Below are positions 34,904 to 43,799 of a stretch of DNA of 64,000 nt, piece by piece. Numbering within the stretch: position 1 is the stretch's first letter; each line of letters starts with the position of its first letter. The notes below the pieces were generated by a model. It was not told the DNA's origin and searched no databases. It saw only the letters and a list, made by a program, of their open reading frames with translations. The DNA is taken from the NCBI RefSeq assembly GCF_001663775.1, contig NZ_KV467168.1, forward strand, positions 3,214,780-3,278,779, given 5' to 3'. This DNA comes from Arthrobacter sp. B6. GTDB taxonomy: Bacteria > Actinomycetota > Actinomycetes > Actinomycetales > Micrococcaceae. The position numbers and the translations under genes are program-made.

Positions 34904-36106
34904 ATGAGCAGGCACCAGCAAGCCCCGTCACCGTCAGGCCCGGCCAGCGCATTCACGCCGGCTCGCCGCCCGGCACCGGAGGAGCCAGCCGCCATGGCCG
35001 GCGAACTGACCCATGCCCGGGGCCCGGATCCCGGGGCATGGCTGCCGGAGGAAGCGGCGGAGGTGTTGCTGGTTACCGGATTCGACTTTCTGCGGGGCGA
35101 AGTGGAGCGCATCGTCGCGGCCGCAGGCGGCCAGCTGCGGGTAGTGGCCGACCCCCTGGAGGCGGCAAGGTACTGGGACTCATCGTCAGCTGTGCTCGTG
35201 GGCAGCGATGTCCGTGAACTGCCGCCGCGGCGGCGCGCTCCCGCCGTGCTCGTGGGCCTCAACGGGGAAGGCGACAGCCTGTGGCACCTGGCGGCCGCCC
35301 TCGGAGCCGAACGCGTAGCCGTCCTGCCGGATGCGGCTGCCTGGCTGGCCGAATACCTCAGCCGGTCGCGCTCGCCCCAGGCCGGCGGCCTGGTGCTGGG
35401 CGTCACCGGCGGATGCGGCGGGGCGGGCGCCACCACCGCCGCCATCTGGATCGCCCAGGCGGCCGCCGGTATGGGCGTCCGGGTGCTGCTGGTGGACGGC
35501 GACCCCTGGGGCGGTGGCCTGGAGCTGGCGCTGGCCGCCGAAGAACTGCCCGGACTCCGTTGGCCGGACCTGTCGGAGGCGAGTGGGAGCATCGATCCGG
35601 GCCAGCTCTCTGACTCCCTTCCCATCACGGGTGGCTTTTCCTTCCTGTCCTGGCCCGGGAGCCGGGAACGTGCCGCGCCAGTGGATGCCGTGGCCGCCGG
35701 CGGGGTCCTCGATGCCGCACGGCGGGGCTACGAGCTGGTTGTGGTGGACATCGGCCGCGGCTCCGAGCCGCTGCACACCTTCGCGTGGGACTGCGACCGG
35801 ATCCTGGTGGTGCTTCCTGCCCAGCTGAAGGCAGCGGTGGCTTCGGCCCGGCTGCTCCAGGAACTTCCGCCCGTGGAGGCCGCCCTGCTGGTCCGGGGAA
35901 AGGCCGGCGCCGCCCTGGACAGTGCACTGATTGCCGACGCCGTGGGGCTCCCTGTCCACGGCCGGGTTCCTGACCTCCGCGGCGTGACAGGTGCTTCGGA
36001 GAGCGGGCGCCTTCTTGAGCTGGGGAAACGCCGCAGCGTGCGGCACTTTGCGGCTTCTGTCCTGGACCTGCTCGACGGCGAACCCGCCGCAGGCGGGCTG
36101 CCGTGA
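34904..36106 (+). CDS. Ssd/CpaE-like atypical MinD-family protein of the Tad locus
   Basis: A 400-residue protein of the 'helicase/secretion neighborhood CpaE-like' group (Ssd, Rv3660c-like). The N-terminal part resembles a receiver-like fold. The C-terminal MinD/ParA-like domain has an altered Walker A, GCGGAGATT near residue 170, lacking both lysines of true MinD (KGGVGKT); DGDPWGGGLE and VVDIGRG follow. TadZ/CpaE proteins place pilus machinery at the cell pole; the mycobacterial homologue affects septum formation. It is the first gene of an operon of seven genes. Its stop overlaps the start of tadA by 4 nt. Confidence 0.9.
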   Translation: MSRHQQAPSPSGPASAFTPARRPAPEEPAAMAGELTHARGPDPGAWLPEEAAEVLLVTGFDFLRGEVERIVAAAGGQLRVVADPLEAARYWDSSSAVLVGSDVRELPPRRRAPAVLVGLNGEGDSLWHLAAALGAERVAVLPDAAAWLAEYLSRSRSPQAGGLVLGVTGGCGGAGATTAAIWIAQAAAGMGVRVLLVDGDPWGGGLELALAAEELPGLRWPDLSEASGSIDPGQLSDSLPITGGFSFLSWPGSRERAAPVDAVAAGGVLDAARRGYELVVVDIGRGSEPLHTFAWDCDRILVVLPAQLKAAVASARLLQELPPVEAALLVRGKAGAALDSALIADAVGLPVHGRVPDLRGVTGASESGRLLELGKRRSVRHFAASVLDLLDGEPAAGGLP

Positions 36107-37356
36107 GCGGGCGGCCTCCTTTTCCACCGGGCTCCGTGCCGCCACCAGCTGTGGCACGCCGCCGCCAGGCGCGGATCCTTGATCCCCGGGGCCTGGACTC
36201 AGGGCTGTTGGAGTCAGTCCGGGAATCAGTGATGGCCGAGGCAGGGCCGGTGACTGCATCCCGGGTGGCCGCAGCTGTCCAGGCCACGGGAAAGATGCTC
36301 GGAACGGCTGGTTCCCTCGCCGCGGTGGAACGGATCAGCGCTGAGCTCAACGGGCTGGGACCGCTTCAGGAGCTCACGCGGGATCCGGCTGTTACGGACA
36401 TTTTTGTCAATGCACCCGACTGCGTGTGGCTGGACCGGGGAAACGGACTGGAACGCTCGGCTGTGTCCTTCGCCGGCGAAACCCAGGTGCGGGCGCTCGC
36501 ATCCAGGCTGGTCGCGGCCGGCGGCAGGCGCCTGGACGACGGTTCGCCCTGTGTCGATGTCAGGCTCGACGGCGGCTACCGCATCCACGCGGTGCTCCCG
36601 CCGATCTCCACCGCCGGCACCCTGCTGAGTGTCCGCATCCGTCGGGAGCAGGTTTTTACCATGGATGAGCTGCGGGGCGGTGGCATGTTCGGCGGGACCG
36701 TTCAGAACGTCCTGGAACGTGTTGTCGAGCGTCGGCTGAGCTTCCTCATCAGCGGGGCCACCGGCTCAGGCAAGACCACCCTGCTGTCCACGATGCTCAG
36801 CCTGTGCTCCCCGCGTGAGCGCATGGTCCTGATCGAAGATGCGTCCGAACTGAACCCCGTCCACCCGCACGTTGTGTCCTTGGAGTCCCGCCATGGCAAC
36901 CTCGAAGGCGGCGGCGAAGTGGACCTGGGCGAACTTGTCCGCCAGGCGCTGCGGATGCGGCCCGACAGGCTGGTGGTCGGCGAATGCCGCGGCGCCGAGG
37001 TCCGGGAGCTGCTGACCGCGATGAACACCGGCCACACCGGCGGCGGCGGAACCATCCACGCGAACACGGCCACGGCTGTCCCAGCACGCCTGACGGCACT
37101 GGGTGCCCTGGCCGGGCTGGGGCAGGATGCCGTACGGCTCCAGGCGTCCAGCGCGCTCGACGTGGTCATCCACGTGGACAGGCCACCCCGGGGACGCCGG
37201 GTGGCGTGCATCGGTGTGATGGAGGAGGGCCCAGGCAGCCTGAACGTTGTTCCCGCACTCGAGATACGTGGGGACGAAGCCACTCCCGGCCCGGCATGGG
37301 TCCTCCTGGCCGGCCGGCTGGGGCTGGATGAGCGCCTCACCGGAACAGCGGCGTGA
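36103..37356 (+). CDS. tadA: TadA/CpaF secretion ATPase
   Basis: A 417-residue cytoplasmic ATPase of the type II/IV secretion group that powers assembly of Flp-type pili. Walker A is SGATGSGKTTLL near residue 225. An Asp-box region follows (LIEDASELNPVHPHVVSLE), then Walker B in LRMRPDRLVVGECRG and the His box GHTGGGGTIHAN. GTG 36103 overlaps the ssd stop (GTGA). It should partner with the two integral membrane proteins encoded next. Confidence 0.95.
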   Translation: MSGRPPFPPGSVPPPAVARRRQARILDPRGLDSGLLESVRESVMAEAGPVTASRVAAAVQATGKMLGTAGSLAAVERISAELNGLGPLQELTRDPAVTDIFVNAPDCVWLDRGNGLERSAVSFAGETQVRALASRLVAAGGRRLDDGSPCVDVRLDGGYRIHAVLPPISTAGTLLSVRIRREQVFTMDELRGGGMFGGTVQNVLERVVERRLSFLISGATGSGKTTLLSTMLSLCSPRERMVLIEDASELNPVHPHVVSLESRHGNLEGGGEVDLGELVRQALRMRPDRLVVGECRGAEVRELLTAMNTGHTGGGGTIHANTATAVPARLTALGALAGLGQDAVRLQASSALDVVIHVDRPPRGRRVACIGVMEEGPGSLNVVPALEIRGDEATPGPAWVLLAGRLGLDERLTGTAA

Positions 37357-38213
37357 CTGCCCTTCTCGCAGGCTGCCTGGTCCTGGCCGCCTGGCTGTTC
37401 GTGCGCCCGGCCCGGACTGCGGCCAACCGGTTCAGGCGTGCCGTGGGCCGCGCGGGCGGCGTCGGGGCTGCGACAGGACCAGCTGTCTTCAACCTCCCGG
37501 GCCGGGGAATGTCCGCCAGCCGAAATTCCGCCCGGCACGGTACGCGGGCAGGCCTCCTCCGACGGAACCGCAGAGATTCCGGCAGCATCTCCATGTCACT
37601 CGTGGTTCAGCAGCTGGCGGCGCTGCTGAAGGGTGGCAGGGCCCCGGCGCGGCTTTGGGACGAGCTGTGGTCCCTTTACTCTGCGCAGCCCGGGGAGGCT
37701 GGCCACAGCGACAGGACGGCCGGGCTGCGAGCGGGTTCGCGCCTCAGTCCAGGCTCTGTTGCAGTGCTCGGAGCAGCACGCGCTGCCGCGTTCCGCGGCG
37801 CGCCGGCGTCGGATGCCATCAGGAGTGCTGTCCCTGCCGCCTTTGGGCGCGCGGGCGGAAGGGAGCCGCGGATCTGGGACCAGCTTGCCGCATGCTTTGA
37901 CATTGCCGAGGCCAGTGGATGCCCGCTCGCTGACGTGCTGACGCGGTTTGCCGCGCAGCTGGAGGTGGAGGACGATGCCGAAGCGGCCCGGCAGACTGCC
38001 CTGGCCGGTCCCCGGGCCACAGTCGGCCTGTTGACTTGGCTTCCGCTGATGGGACTTGGGCTGGGCATCGCCCTGGGCGTGGACCCGGTGGCCATTCTGG
38101 TCGGGACACCTCTTGGTCTGGCCTCCCTGGCCTCCGGCCTGGTTCTCACCGTCGCCGGCCGGATCTGGTCCGCCCGGCTGGTCCGGGCGGCAGCCGGAGC
38201 GGGGGTGCCATGA
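37353..38213 (+). CDS. TadB-like membrane component
   Basis: A 286-residue type II secretion F-domain protein. It has an N-terminal hydrophobic segment (residues about 2-18), a cytoplasmic GspF-like region starting SLVVQQLAALLKGGRAPARLW near residue 80, and two C-terminal membrane segments around 225-280. It should form the platform of the Tad machinery with the next gene product. GTG 37353 overlaps the tadA stop, and its own stop overlaps the tadC start (ATGA). Confidence 0.88.
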   Translation: MTALLAGCLVLAAWLFVRPARTAANRFRRAVGRAGGVGAATGPAVFNLPGRGMSASRNSARHGTRAGLLRRNRRDSGSISMSLVVQQLAALLKGGRAPARLWDELWSLYSAQPGEAGHSDRTAGLRAGSRLSPGSVAVLGAARAAAFRGAPASDAIRSAVPAAFGRAGGREPRIWDQLAACFDIAEASGCPLADVLTRFAAQLEVEDDAEAARQTALAGPRATVGLLTWLPLMGLGLGIALGVDPVAILVGTPLGLASLASGLVLTVAGRIWSARLVRAAAGAGVP

Positions 38214-38887
38214 CCGCGTCATTGCTGGCTGCCGCCGTCATGTTGGCCAGCCTGGCCGCTGCCGCGGTCGTGGCTTTCGCGGATCCCGGGCGAGTGGTGA
38301 CGCGGCTGAAGGGTCTCGGCCCCGGCATTGCCACGAAGGTGCACCCGGCTCAGGGGAACCAGGCGGGTGAATGGCCAGGTCAGCAGGGCCGGTTGGGCGG
38401 CAGGGCCGGACCCGCCCGGAGGGGGACACAGTCCCTGGGCTCCGGCGGCAACCTCGACGGCCTGCGGGACACCGCCATGATGCTGGAACTGGTGGCCGCC
38501 ATGCTGGACGCGGGCTCCGGAATCGGCCGTTCACTGGAACTCGTCGCAGCTGCTGCTTCCCCGGAGTGCCGCCAGTCACTCCGGCCTGTTGTGTCGGCGC
38601 TGGCCATCGGGGCGGACTGGGAGACTGCCTGGCGCAGCTCGGAAGTCCGCCTGTCCGAAATTCTGGAAATGCGGGACTCGCTGGGCTTCGCGGCAGTGAC
38701 CGGCGCTCCGTCGTCGGCGATTCTCTATGCACAGGCCGCCAGGATCCGACGTGAGCGGTTCCGGGCGGCCGAAAAGCGCGCAGCGTCCCTCGGAGTGAAG
38801 CTGGTGATTCCGTTGGGGCTGTGCTCGCTGCCGGCGTTCATCTGCCTCGGCGTCGTTCCCGTGCTCCTTGCCCTGGTGCCTGCCTAA
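38210..38887 (+). CDS. TadC-like membrane component
   Basis: A 225-residue GspF-domain protein, shorter than typical TadC (about 300). It starts with a hydrophobic segment (LLAAAVMLASLAAAAVVAF) and shows MMLELVAAMLDAGSGIGRSLELV near residues 88-110. It ends with a membrane segment (IPLGLCSLPAFICLGVVPVL). ATG 38210 lies in an ATGA overlap with the TadB-like gene. After it comes a gap of 313 nt before the pilin gene, so the pilin may have its own promoter. Confidence 0.87.
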   Translation: MTASLLAAAVMLASLAAAAVVAFADPGRVVTRLKGLGPGIATKVHPAQGNQAGEWPGQQGRLGGRAGPARRGTQSLGSGGNLDGLRDTAMMLELVAAMLDAGSGIGRSLELVAAAASPECRQSLRPVVSALAIGADWETAWRSSEVRLSEILEMRDSLGFAAVTGAPSSAILYAQAARIRRERFRAAEKRAASLGVKLVIPLGLCSLPAFICLGVVPVLLALVPA

Positions 38888-39200
38888 TGATTGGCCGCTG
38901 TATGCCTTCCACCGTGGGTCGATCCTGAGCCTGGTCCTTGCACGTTTTCCCTCCAGAGCCCGCTCCCCGTTTGACCGCGTGGCCCCAGTACACCTTCCCA
39001 CCATGGGGCGATCCTGAGCCGGCTTGCCTCCTGAGTCTTGCGCCCTTCCTGGCCGTTGGCCGGAGGTGGATCCTTTCCTCCACAGCCGTGACCTGCTCCT
39101 GCTTATCCACTTAGGGCGGCCGGTCCCTTACCGCCGCCGGCCCGGCCGGGAAGAGTCGGACGTACCGGCAACCGGGCCGGACCTCTGAAAGGAAAACACC
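38888..39200. other. Intergenic region before the pilin-like gene
   Basis: This 313-nt gap holds no supported gene. A direct repeat is present: CGATCCTGAGCC occurs in similar contexts at about 38920 and 39010, each preceded by CCTTCC-CACC-TGGG, about 90 bp apart. A promoter for the pilin-like gene is expected here but I cannot name boxes with confidence. Confidence 0.5.
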
Positions 39201-39545
39201 ATGCTGATGAACCAAAGCACAGCCGCCAGCGCCACGGAACACAGGGCCTCACGCGCCGAAACCACCGTCGAAGTCGAAGGGGGCGCCGGAGCACAAGAGT
39301 CGGATGCCGCCGCCGAGATGAACAACAACGTCGTGGAGCTCTACCCGGGCGCCAGCAGGAGACGCGGACACAGCCGCGGCCGAATGCGCCGCCTCGGGTC
39401 GGAAGCGGGAATGGCCACCGCCGAATACGCCATTGCCACCCTCGCTGCCGTGGGCTTCGCCGGACTGCTGGTGTTCATTCTTCGCAGTGATGAGGTGCGC
39501 GGTTTCCTCCTGAACCTCATCCGTACGGCACTGGCCTTGCCGTGA
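39201..39545 (+). CDS. Flp/pilin-like protein (DUF4244 family)
   Basis: A 114-residue small prepilin-like protein. A hydrophilic leader of about 70 residues ends in GSEAG. A hydrophobic helix then starts MATAEYAIATLAAVGFAGLL. Gly70-Met71 with Glu at +5 fits the cleavage rule of type IV prepilin peptidases. The leader is much longer than that of classical Flp pilins (about 15-25 residues); inner starts were checked, but AAGG lies close to ATG 39201. No prepilin peptidase gene is in this window. It is followed by two TadE-like genes in overlap. Confidence 0.85.
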   Translation: MLMNQSTAASATEHRASRAETTVEVEGGAGAQESDAAAEMNNNVVELYPGASRRRGHSRGRMRRLGSEAGMATAEYAIATLAAVGFAGLLVFILRSDEVRGFLLNLIRTALALP

Positions 39546-40054
39546 CCGGGCTCCTGCCCTGGCGCCTCGGCAGATGCGGAAACAGCTGCAGCTGCGGCCA
39601 GCGTGGCTGCCCCGGGCCGGGGAAGGCCCGGGGAGCCGTGACTGCGGAGTTCGCCGTGGCGCTTCCGGCCGTACTGCTGCTCTTGGCGCTGCTGCTGGCC
39701 GGTGCCGCAGCGGGAGCCACCCAGCTGCGGCTTGAAGAGGCAGCGCTCGCAGGCGCGAGGGCGTTGGCACGGGGCGAGAGCCCGGCAGCGGCGGAAGCGA
39801 TAGTGAGCAGGCTCGCCGGAGCCTCGGCCACGGCGGCCATCGCGGCAGAGGGCGAATGGGTTAACGTCACCGTGGCCGACAAAGTGGCCGGGACGTTGGG
39901 GTCGGCGGTGCCGTGGACTCTGACTGCAAGGGCTTCCACCCGGATCGAAACGGCGGGCGCCCGTGGGTCTGCCATACCGGGCCCGCCGACCCACGATCAA
40001 ATCCCAGCGGGGCCACCCTGGCAACGGAACCGTTCGTCAGGCACTGTGGCATGA
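39542..40054 (+). CDS. TadE-like minor pilin
   Basis: A 170-residue TadE-like protein. After a leader of about 30 residues, GAVTAEFAVALPAVLLLLAL matches the TadE pilin helix, with Glu at +5 of the possible cleavage site. The rest is an Ala-rich extracytoplasmic domain. The leader is unusually Cys-rich: four Cys within RCGNSCSCGQRGC. GTG 39542 overlaps the pilin stop (GTGA), and its stop overlaps the next gene (ATGA). Confidence 0.88.
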   Translation: MTGLLPWRLGRCGNSCSCGQRGCPGPGKARGAVTAEFAVALPAVLLLLALLLAGAAAGATQLRLEEAALAGARALARGESPAAAEAIVSRLAGASATAAIAAEGEWVNVTVADKVAGTLGSAVPWTLTARASTRIETAGARGSAIPGPPTHDQIPAGPPWQRNRSSGTVA

Positions 40055-40410
40055 GCCGGAGTTTGCCGGACCACCCAGAGCGCGGATCCGGAACCGTCCT
40101 TGCTGCCGGACTGGCGCTGGTGGTGATCATGGCCATGACACTCGTTCTGTTGCTGGCCCAGTCGGCCGTGATGGCCACAAGGGCTGCGGCGGCCGCGGAT
40201 CTTGCCGCGCTCGCCGCGGCGGATGCCCTCCGCGGCCTCACAGAGGGGGATCCGTGCGCAGTCGCGGCGGAAGTAGCTGGCCGGCATGCCGCCAAGGTGG
40301 TCAGCTGCAGCGCAGGGGCAGGCCAGACCATCGAGGTCAGGACCGAACTCCTGGCAAGGACCACGCTGGGAACAGCCGCCGGCCGCGCCAGGGCGGGACC
40401 GCCGCCCTAG
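40051..40410 (+). CDS. Helicase/secretion-neighborhood TadE-like protein
   Basis: A 119-residue protein with leader MSRSLPDHPERGSGT and the hydrophobic helix VLAAGLALVVIMAMTLVLLL, then a short Ala-rich domain with two Cys (GDPCAVAAE and VVSCSAG), possibly a disulfide outside the cell. It matches the small TadE-like group found with the Tad ATPase and DEAH helicase in actinobacteria (Rv3654c-like). ATG 40051 overlaps the preceding stop. Its last 4 nt overlap the convergent helicase gene. Confidence 0.87.
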   Translation: MSRSLPDHPERGSGTVLAAGLALVVIMAMTLVLLLAQSAVMATRAAAAADLAALAAADALRGLTEGDPCAVAAEVAGRHAAKVVSCSAGAGQTIEVRTELLARTTLGTAAGRARAGPPP

Positions 40411-42860
40411 CCCTCAAGGTTGGCGGGCCCCGGGTTGGCGGGCTCACGGTTGGCGGGCTCACGGTCCTGAGGGGTTCCGGCTGGGGCCTGCACGGCGGGG
40501 GGAAGTGCCTCGCTGGCATCCTTGAGCAGGACATCAATGAGGGTGATGGCAGCCGCTTTGTCCAGCGGATTATTTTTGTTCCCGCATTTGGGGGACTGCA
40601 CGCAGGACGGGCAGCCGGCTTCGCATTCGCAGGCCTCAATGGCGTCCCGGGTGGCGGAGAGCCACACTTTGGCCTTATCAAAGCCGCGTTCGGCGAAGCC
40701 CGCGCCGCCGGGGTGCCCGTCATACACAAAGATGGTGGGCACCCCGGTGTCGGCGTGGATGGCCGTCGAAACGCCGCCGATGTCCCACCGGTCGCTGGAG
40801 GCCACCAGGGGCAGGAGTCCGATCGCGGCATGTTCGGCAGCGTGGAGGGCGCCGGGGAACTGGGCCTCGATGAGCCCCGCCCCGGTCAGGGAGCGGTTGT
40901 CCACAACGAACCAGACGGCCTTGGTGAACAGGTCCCTGGCGCCCAGCTCCAGCGGCTCCTCACCCAGGATTTCATTTGAGATCAGGGCCTTGCGCTGAAA
41001 GGAGACCACCTGCGTTGTCACCTTCACATCACCGAAGTGCACAGCGACGTCACCCCACTGAGCCGTGCGCAGCGTCTCCAGCACTTCGATCTGGGTCACG
41101 TCGCGGGCAGTTGTGTAATAGTCCGGATTGGCACGCCGGACAACCACGCAGTGCTCGTCCTCGTTCAGGTCCTCCACCACATAGCTGTCGCCCTGGTGGA
41201 CGTAGACGGCTCCGGTGTGCGCCTGGTAATGCGTCTGCGGCGAGTCCATGGTTCCCAGCAGCGAGCCGGTGTCGGCATCAACAATGCTTACGGGGCCGCC
41301 CCCGTCGGCACGGAGGTTCACCATGGCGGCGGCGCTTTGCGAGTGTGTCCAGAACCATCCAGCGGGCCGGCGCCGCAGGTATCCCTGGGACACCAGCTGT
41401 CCCAGCAGTTTCTCGGCCGAACTGCCGAAGAGGCCCAGCTCGGTCACGCCCAATGGCAGCTCCGCGGCGGCAGCGCACAGGTGTGGCCCCAACACGTACG
41501 GATTGGAAGGATCGAAAACCGTGGCCTCAACGGAGACGTCAAAGATCGCCTCGGGATGGTTCACCAGGTAGGTATCCAGCGGGTCGTCGCTCGCCACAAA
41601 CGCGGCAATGGCGTCCTGGCCTGCCCGGCCCGCCCGGCCGATCTGCTGGAAGAGGGATGCCCTGGTGCCAGGCCAGCCGGCCACCAGCACCGCGTCGAGG
41701 CCGGATATGTCGATCCCGAGTTCCAGGGCGGAGGTGCTGGAGACACCCAGGAGTTGGCCGGAGCGCAGTGCCTTTTCCAACGCGCGGCGTTCTTCCGGCA
41801 GGTACCCGGAGCGGTAGGCAGCCACGCGCTGTGGCAGGCTGGGGTCCACCTCGTCCAGGAGGCGTTTTGTGATCGAGGAAATGGTCTCGGCACCGCGCCG
41901 GGACTTGATGAAGGCGATGGTGCGGATCTGTGCGGAAACGAGGTTTGCCAGCAGGTCGGCCGTTTCCGCCACAGCAGTCCGCCGCTCCCTGGCCCCGTTT
42001 TCGCCCTTGAGTTCGGTCAGTGCCGGCTCCCAGAATGCCACGGTGGTGGCGCCATGGGGGGAGCAGTCCTGGGCGACGGCACGGACCGGGGCGCCGATCA
42101 GCCGCCCGAAGGACGTGCCGGGCTCAGAAGCGGTAGCGGAAGCTGCGATAAACACCGGCTCCGGCCGGGACGTTCCCGCGCCGTAGTAGGCGCAGATGCG
42201 GCGCAGCCTCCGCATCAGGTTGGCCACATGGGAGCCGAACACTCCCCGGTAGCTGTGGGCCTCGTCCACGATGACGTACCGCAGCCGCCGGAAGAAGCCT
42301 GCCCACCAGGCGTGGTTGGGCAGGATCCCGAAGTGGAGCATGTCCGGGTTGGCGAGGATGACATTCGCGTGGTCGCGGATCCAGCGCCGGGAGGCGGGGT
42401 CGGTGTCGCCGTCGTAGGTTTCAGCCCTGACCGTTGGCAGCTTCAAGGCGCGGATGGCGGCCAGCTGGTCGGCCGCCAGGGCCTTGGTGGGGGAGAGATA
42501 GAGCGTCACGGCGCCGTCGTCATGGATTTTTCCGGGTTCGGACAGGACCCGGAGTTCTGAACGATGGATGGCGTCCAAGGCAGGCAACTGGTACGCCAAC
42601 GATTTTCCGGAGGCGGTGCCGGTGGCGATGACAACGTGCTCGCCGCCGTGGGCCAGGTCGGCGGCTTCAATTTGGTGCCGGTATGGCTCGTGAATGCCCA
42701 GCGAGCCATAGGCTGCCACCAGATCGGGGTGCGCCCAGCCCGGCCACGCCGCGTGGACAGCCTTCCGCGCGGGAATCGTGCGGACATGACGGAGCTGTTC
42801 CGGGTCCGGGCCGCGGCCTAGCAGGGGAATCAGCGAGTCATGGGGGATCACCGACAACAT
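40407..42860 (-). CDS. DEAH-box helicase with C-terminal DUF1998 cysteine motif
   Basis: An 817-residue superfamily 2 helicase. Walker A is VIATGTASGKSLAYQLPA near residue 80, and the DEAH box is VIVDEAHSYRG near residue 195. The second RecA domain has SSTSALELGIDISGLDAVL and QQIGRAGRAGQ. The C-terminal DUF1998 part has four Cys (CECEAGCPSC then PKCG) that should bind metal. This domain layout is like B. subtilis MrfA (YprA), a repair helicase. The C-terminus has a small direct repeat (REPANREPANPGPAN). It converges with the Tad operon by a 4-nt overlap, the arrangement that named the 'helicase/secretion neighborhood'. Confidence 0.94.
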   Translation of the reverse strand: MLSVIPHDSLIPLLGRGPDPEQLRHVRTIPARKAVHAAWPGWAHPDLVAAYGSLGIHEPYRHQIEAADLAHGGEHVVIATGTASGKSLAYQLPALDAIHRSELRVLSEPGKIHDDGAVTLYLSPTKALAADQLAAIRALKLPTVRAETYDGDTDPASRRWIRDHANVILANPDMLHFGILPNHAWWAGFFRRLRYVIVDEAHSYRGVFGSHVANLMRRLRRICAYYGAGTSRPEPVFIAASATASEPGTSFGRLIGAPVRAVAQDCSPHGATTVAFWEPALTELKGENGARERRTAVAETADLLANLVSAQIRTIAFIKSRRGAETISSITKRLLDEVDPSLPQRVAAYRSGYLPEERRALEKALRSGQLLGVSSTSALELGIDISGLDAVLVAGWPGTRASLFQQIGRAGRAGQDAIAAFVASDDPLDTYLVNHPEAIFDVSVEATVFDPSNPYVLGPHLCAAAAELPLGVTELGLFGSSAEKLLGQLVSQGYLRRRPAGWFWTHSQSAAAMVNLRADGGGPVSIVDADTGSLLGTMDSPQTHYQAHTGAVYVHQGDSYVVEDLNEDEHCVVVRRANPDYYTTARDVTQIEVLETLRTAQWGDVAVHFGDVKVTTQVVSFQRKALISNEILGEEPLELGARDLFTKAVWFVVDNRSLTGAGLIEAQFPGALHAAEHAAIGLLPLVASSDRWDIGGVSTAIHADTGVPTIFVYDGHPGGAGFAERGFDKAKVWLSATRDAIEACECEAGCPSCVQSPKCGNKNNPLDKAAAITLIDVLLKDASEALPPAVQAPAGTPQDREPANREPANPGPANLEG

Positions 42861-42879
42861 TCTGTCATTCGGAGAAAAA

Positions 42880-43572
42880 TTACCCGACGGAGAGGTCAGC
42901 GCCTTCGTCGGATGCGGATAACATCAGGACCCGGCACACGTTGGACCAGCCAAGGTGTGAGTACAGCTTCTGCCCGTCACGGGAGGCGAGGAGCAGGCCG
43001 TTCTCCACGTCGTGCTCGAAGGCCTGCGCGGCCAGGGCCTTCATAATGAAGCTGCCCAGCCCGCGGCGCTGGAATGCCGGCTCCGTCACGATCTTGTCGA
43101 AGACCGCGGTATCGCCCACAACAAACACCCTGCCGCTGGCCGCCACAGTGTCCCCGGACCGGACCACGGCGTGGTGCACGCCATCCAGTTCAGACGTGGA
43201 CAGGGCGAGATCGTCATCCGAGAGCCACGGGTCCTCGGAATCCTGGGTTTCCATGTCCACGATCATCATCGTCTGGGAGTCGGACGTGACGTTGAGGCCG
43301 TGATTTTGGGCCAGGGTTGTGTAGCGTGCGACGTCGTTGGTCAGGACGGTCAGGATCCTCGCCCGAGCCTCGGCGGTCTTAGCCACCAAGGAAGCAAACT
43401 CGTCATCTGACGGATCGTGGGCGAAGTATTCCCAATCCCCGGTTGTGTCGCTCCGAAGGGCCGCAGGAAACCGCCCCTCGGTGGCAGTCTGGTAGCCGCG
43501 GCAGCCGGCCCAGCCGGCAACCCAGACTTCAAGAAGGTGTGTGATGTCTCCAACCATGGCGTCCGGACTCAT
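42880..43572 (-). CDS. GNAT-family N-acetyltransferase
   Basis: A 230-residue protein with a C-terminal GNAT domain. The acetyl-CoA loop is visible as VTEPAFQRRGLGSFIMKALA near residues 172-191, followed by GLLLASRDGQKLYSHLGW. The N-terminal about 100 residues contain many aromatic residues. The acceptor substrate is unknown. ATG 43572 is fixed by a minus-strand TACTCT hexamer that ends 6 nt before it, so the mRNA is probably leaderless; a longer reading frame upstream is therefore not used. It follows the helicase gene's start region on the same strand but is a separate unit. Confidence 0.87.
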   Translation of the reverse strand: MSPDAMVGDITHLLEVWVAGWAGCRGYQTATEGRFPAALRSDTTGDWEYFAHDPSDDEFASLVAKTAEARARILTVLTNDVARYTTLAQNHGLNVTSDSQTMMIVDMETQDSEDPWLSDDDLALSTSELDGVHHAVVRSGDTVAASGRVFVVGDTAVFDKIVTEPAFQRRGLGSFIMKALAAQAFEHDVENGLLLASRDGQKLYSHLGWSNVCRVLMLSASDEGADLSVG

Positions 43573-43799
43573 GTGATGAGAGTATTCCAGCCCTGTCACA
43601 AGCAACAGGGGTTCGCTGCGCCGAGATGACTTGCTTATGCAATTGTGATGAGGCCATGCTGCCTTTCGCCGTTGTCGTCCACGGGTACAGAACGCCCTAA
43701 ACCGCGCTGAACAGGCACGACGTTGCGGTGGCCGTGCGGGAAGGCGCCCGCTGAGCGCCGGAACGCGCCCGGCGCGGTGAAGCCAGTACCCTTAAATAC

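Noticed and set aside
41037-42560. A 507-codon open frame on the plus strand opposite the DEAH helicase
   Set aside because: It is antisense to a complete helicase with all motifs and has no recognisable domain.
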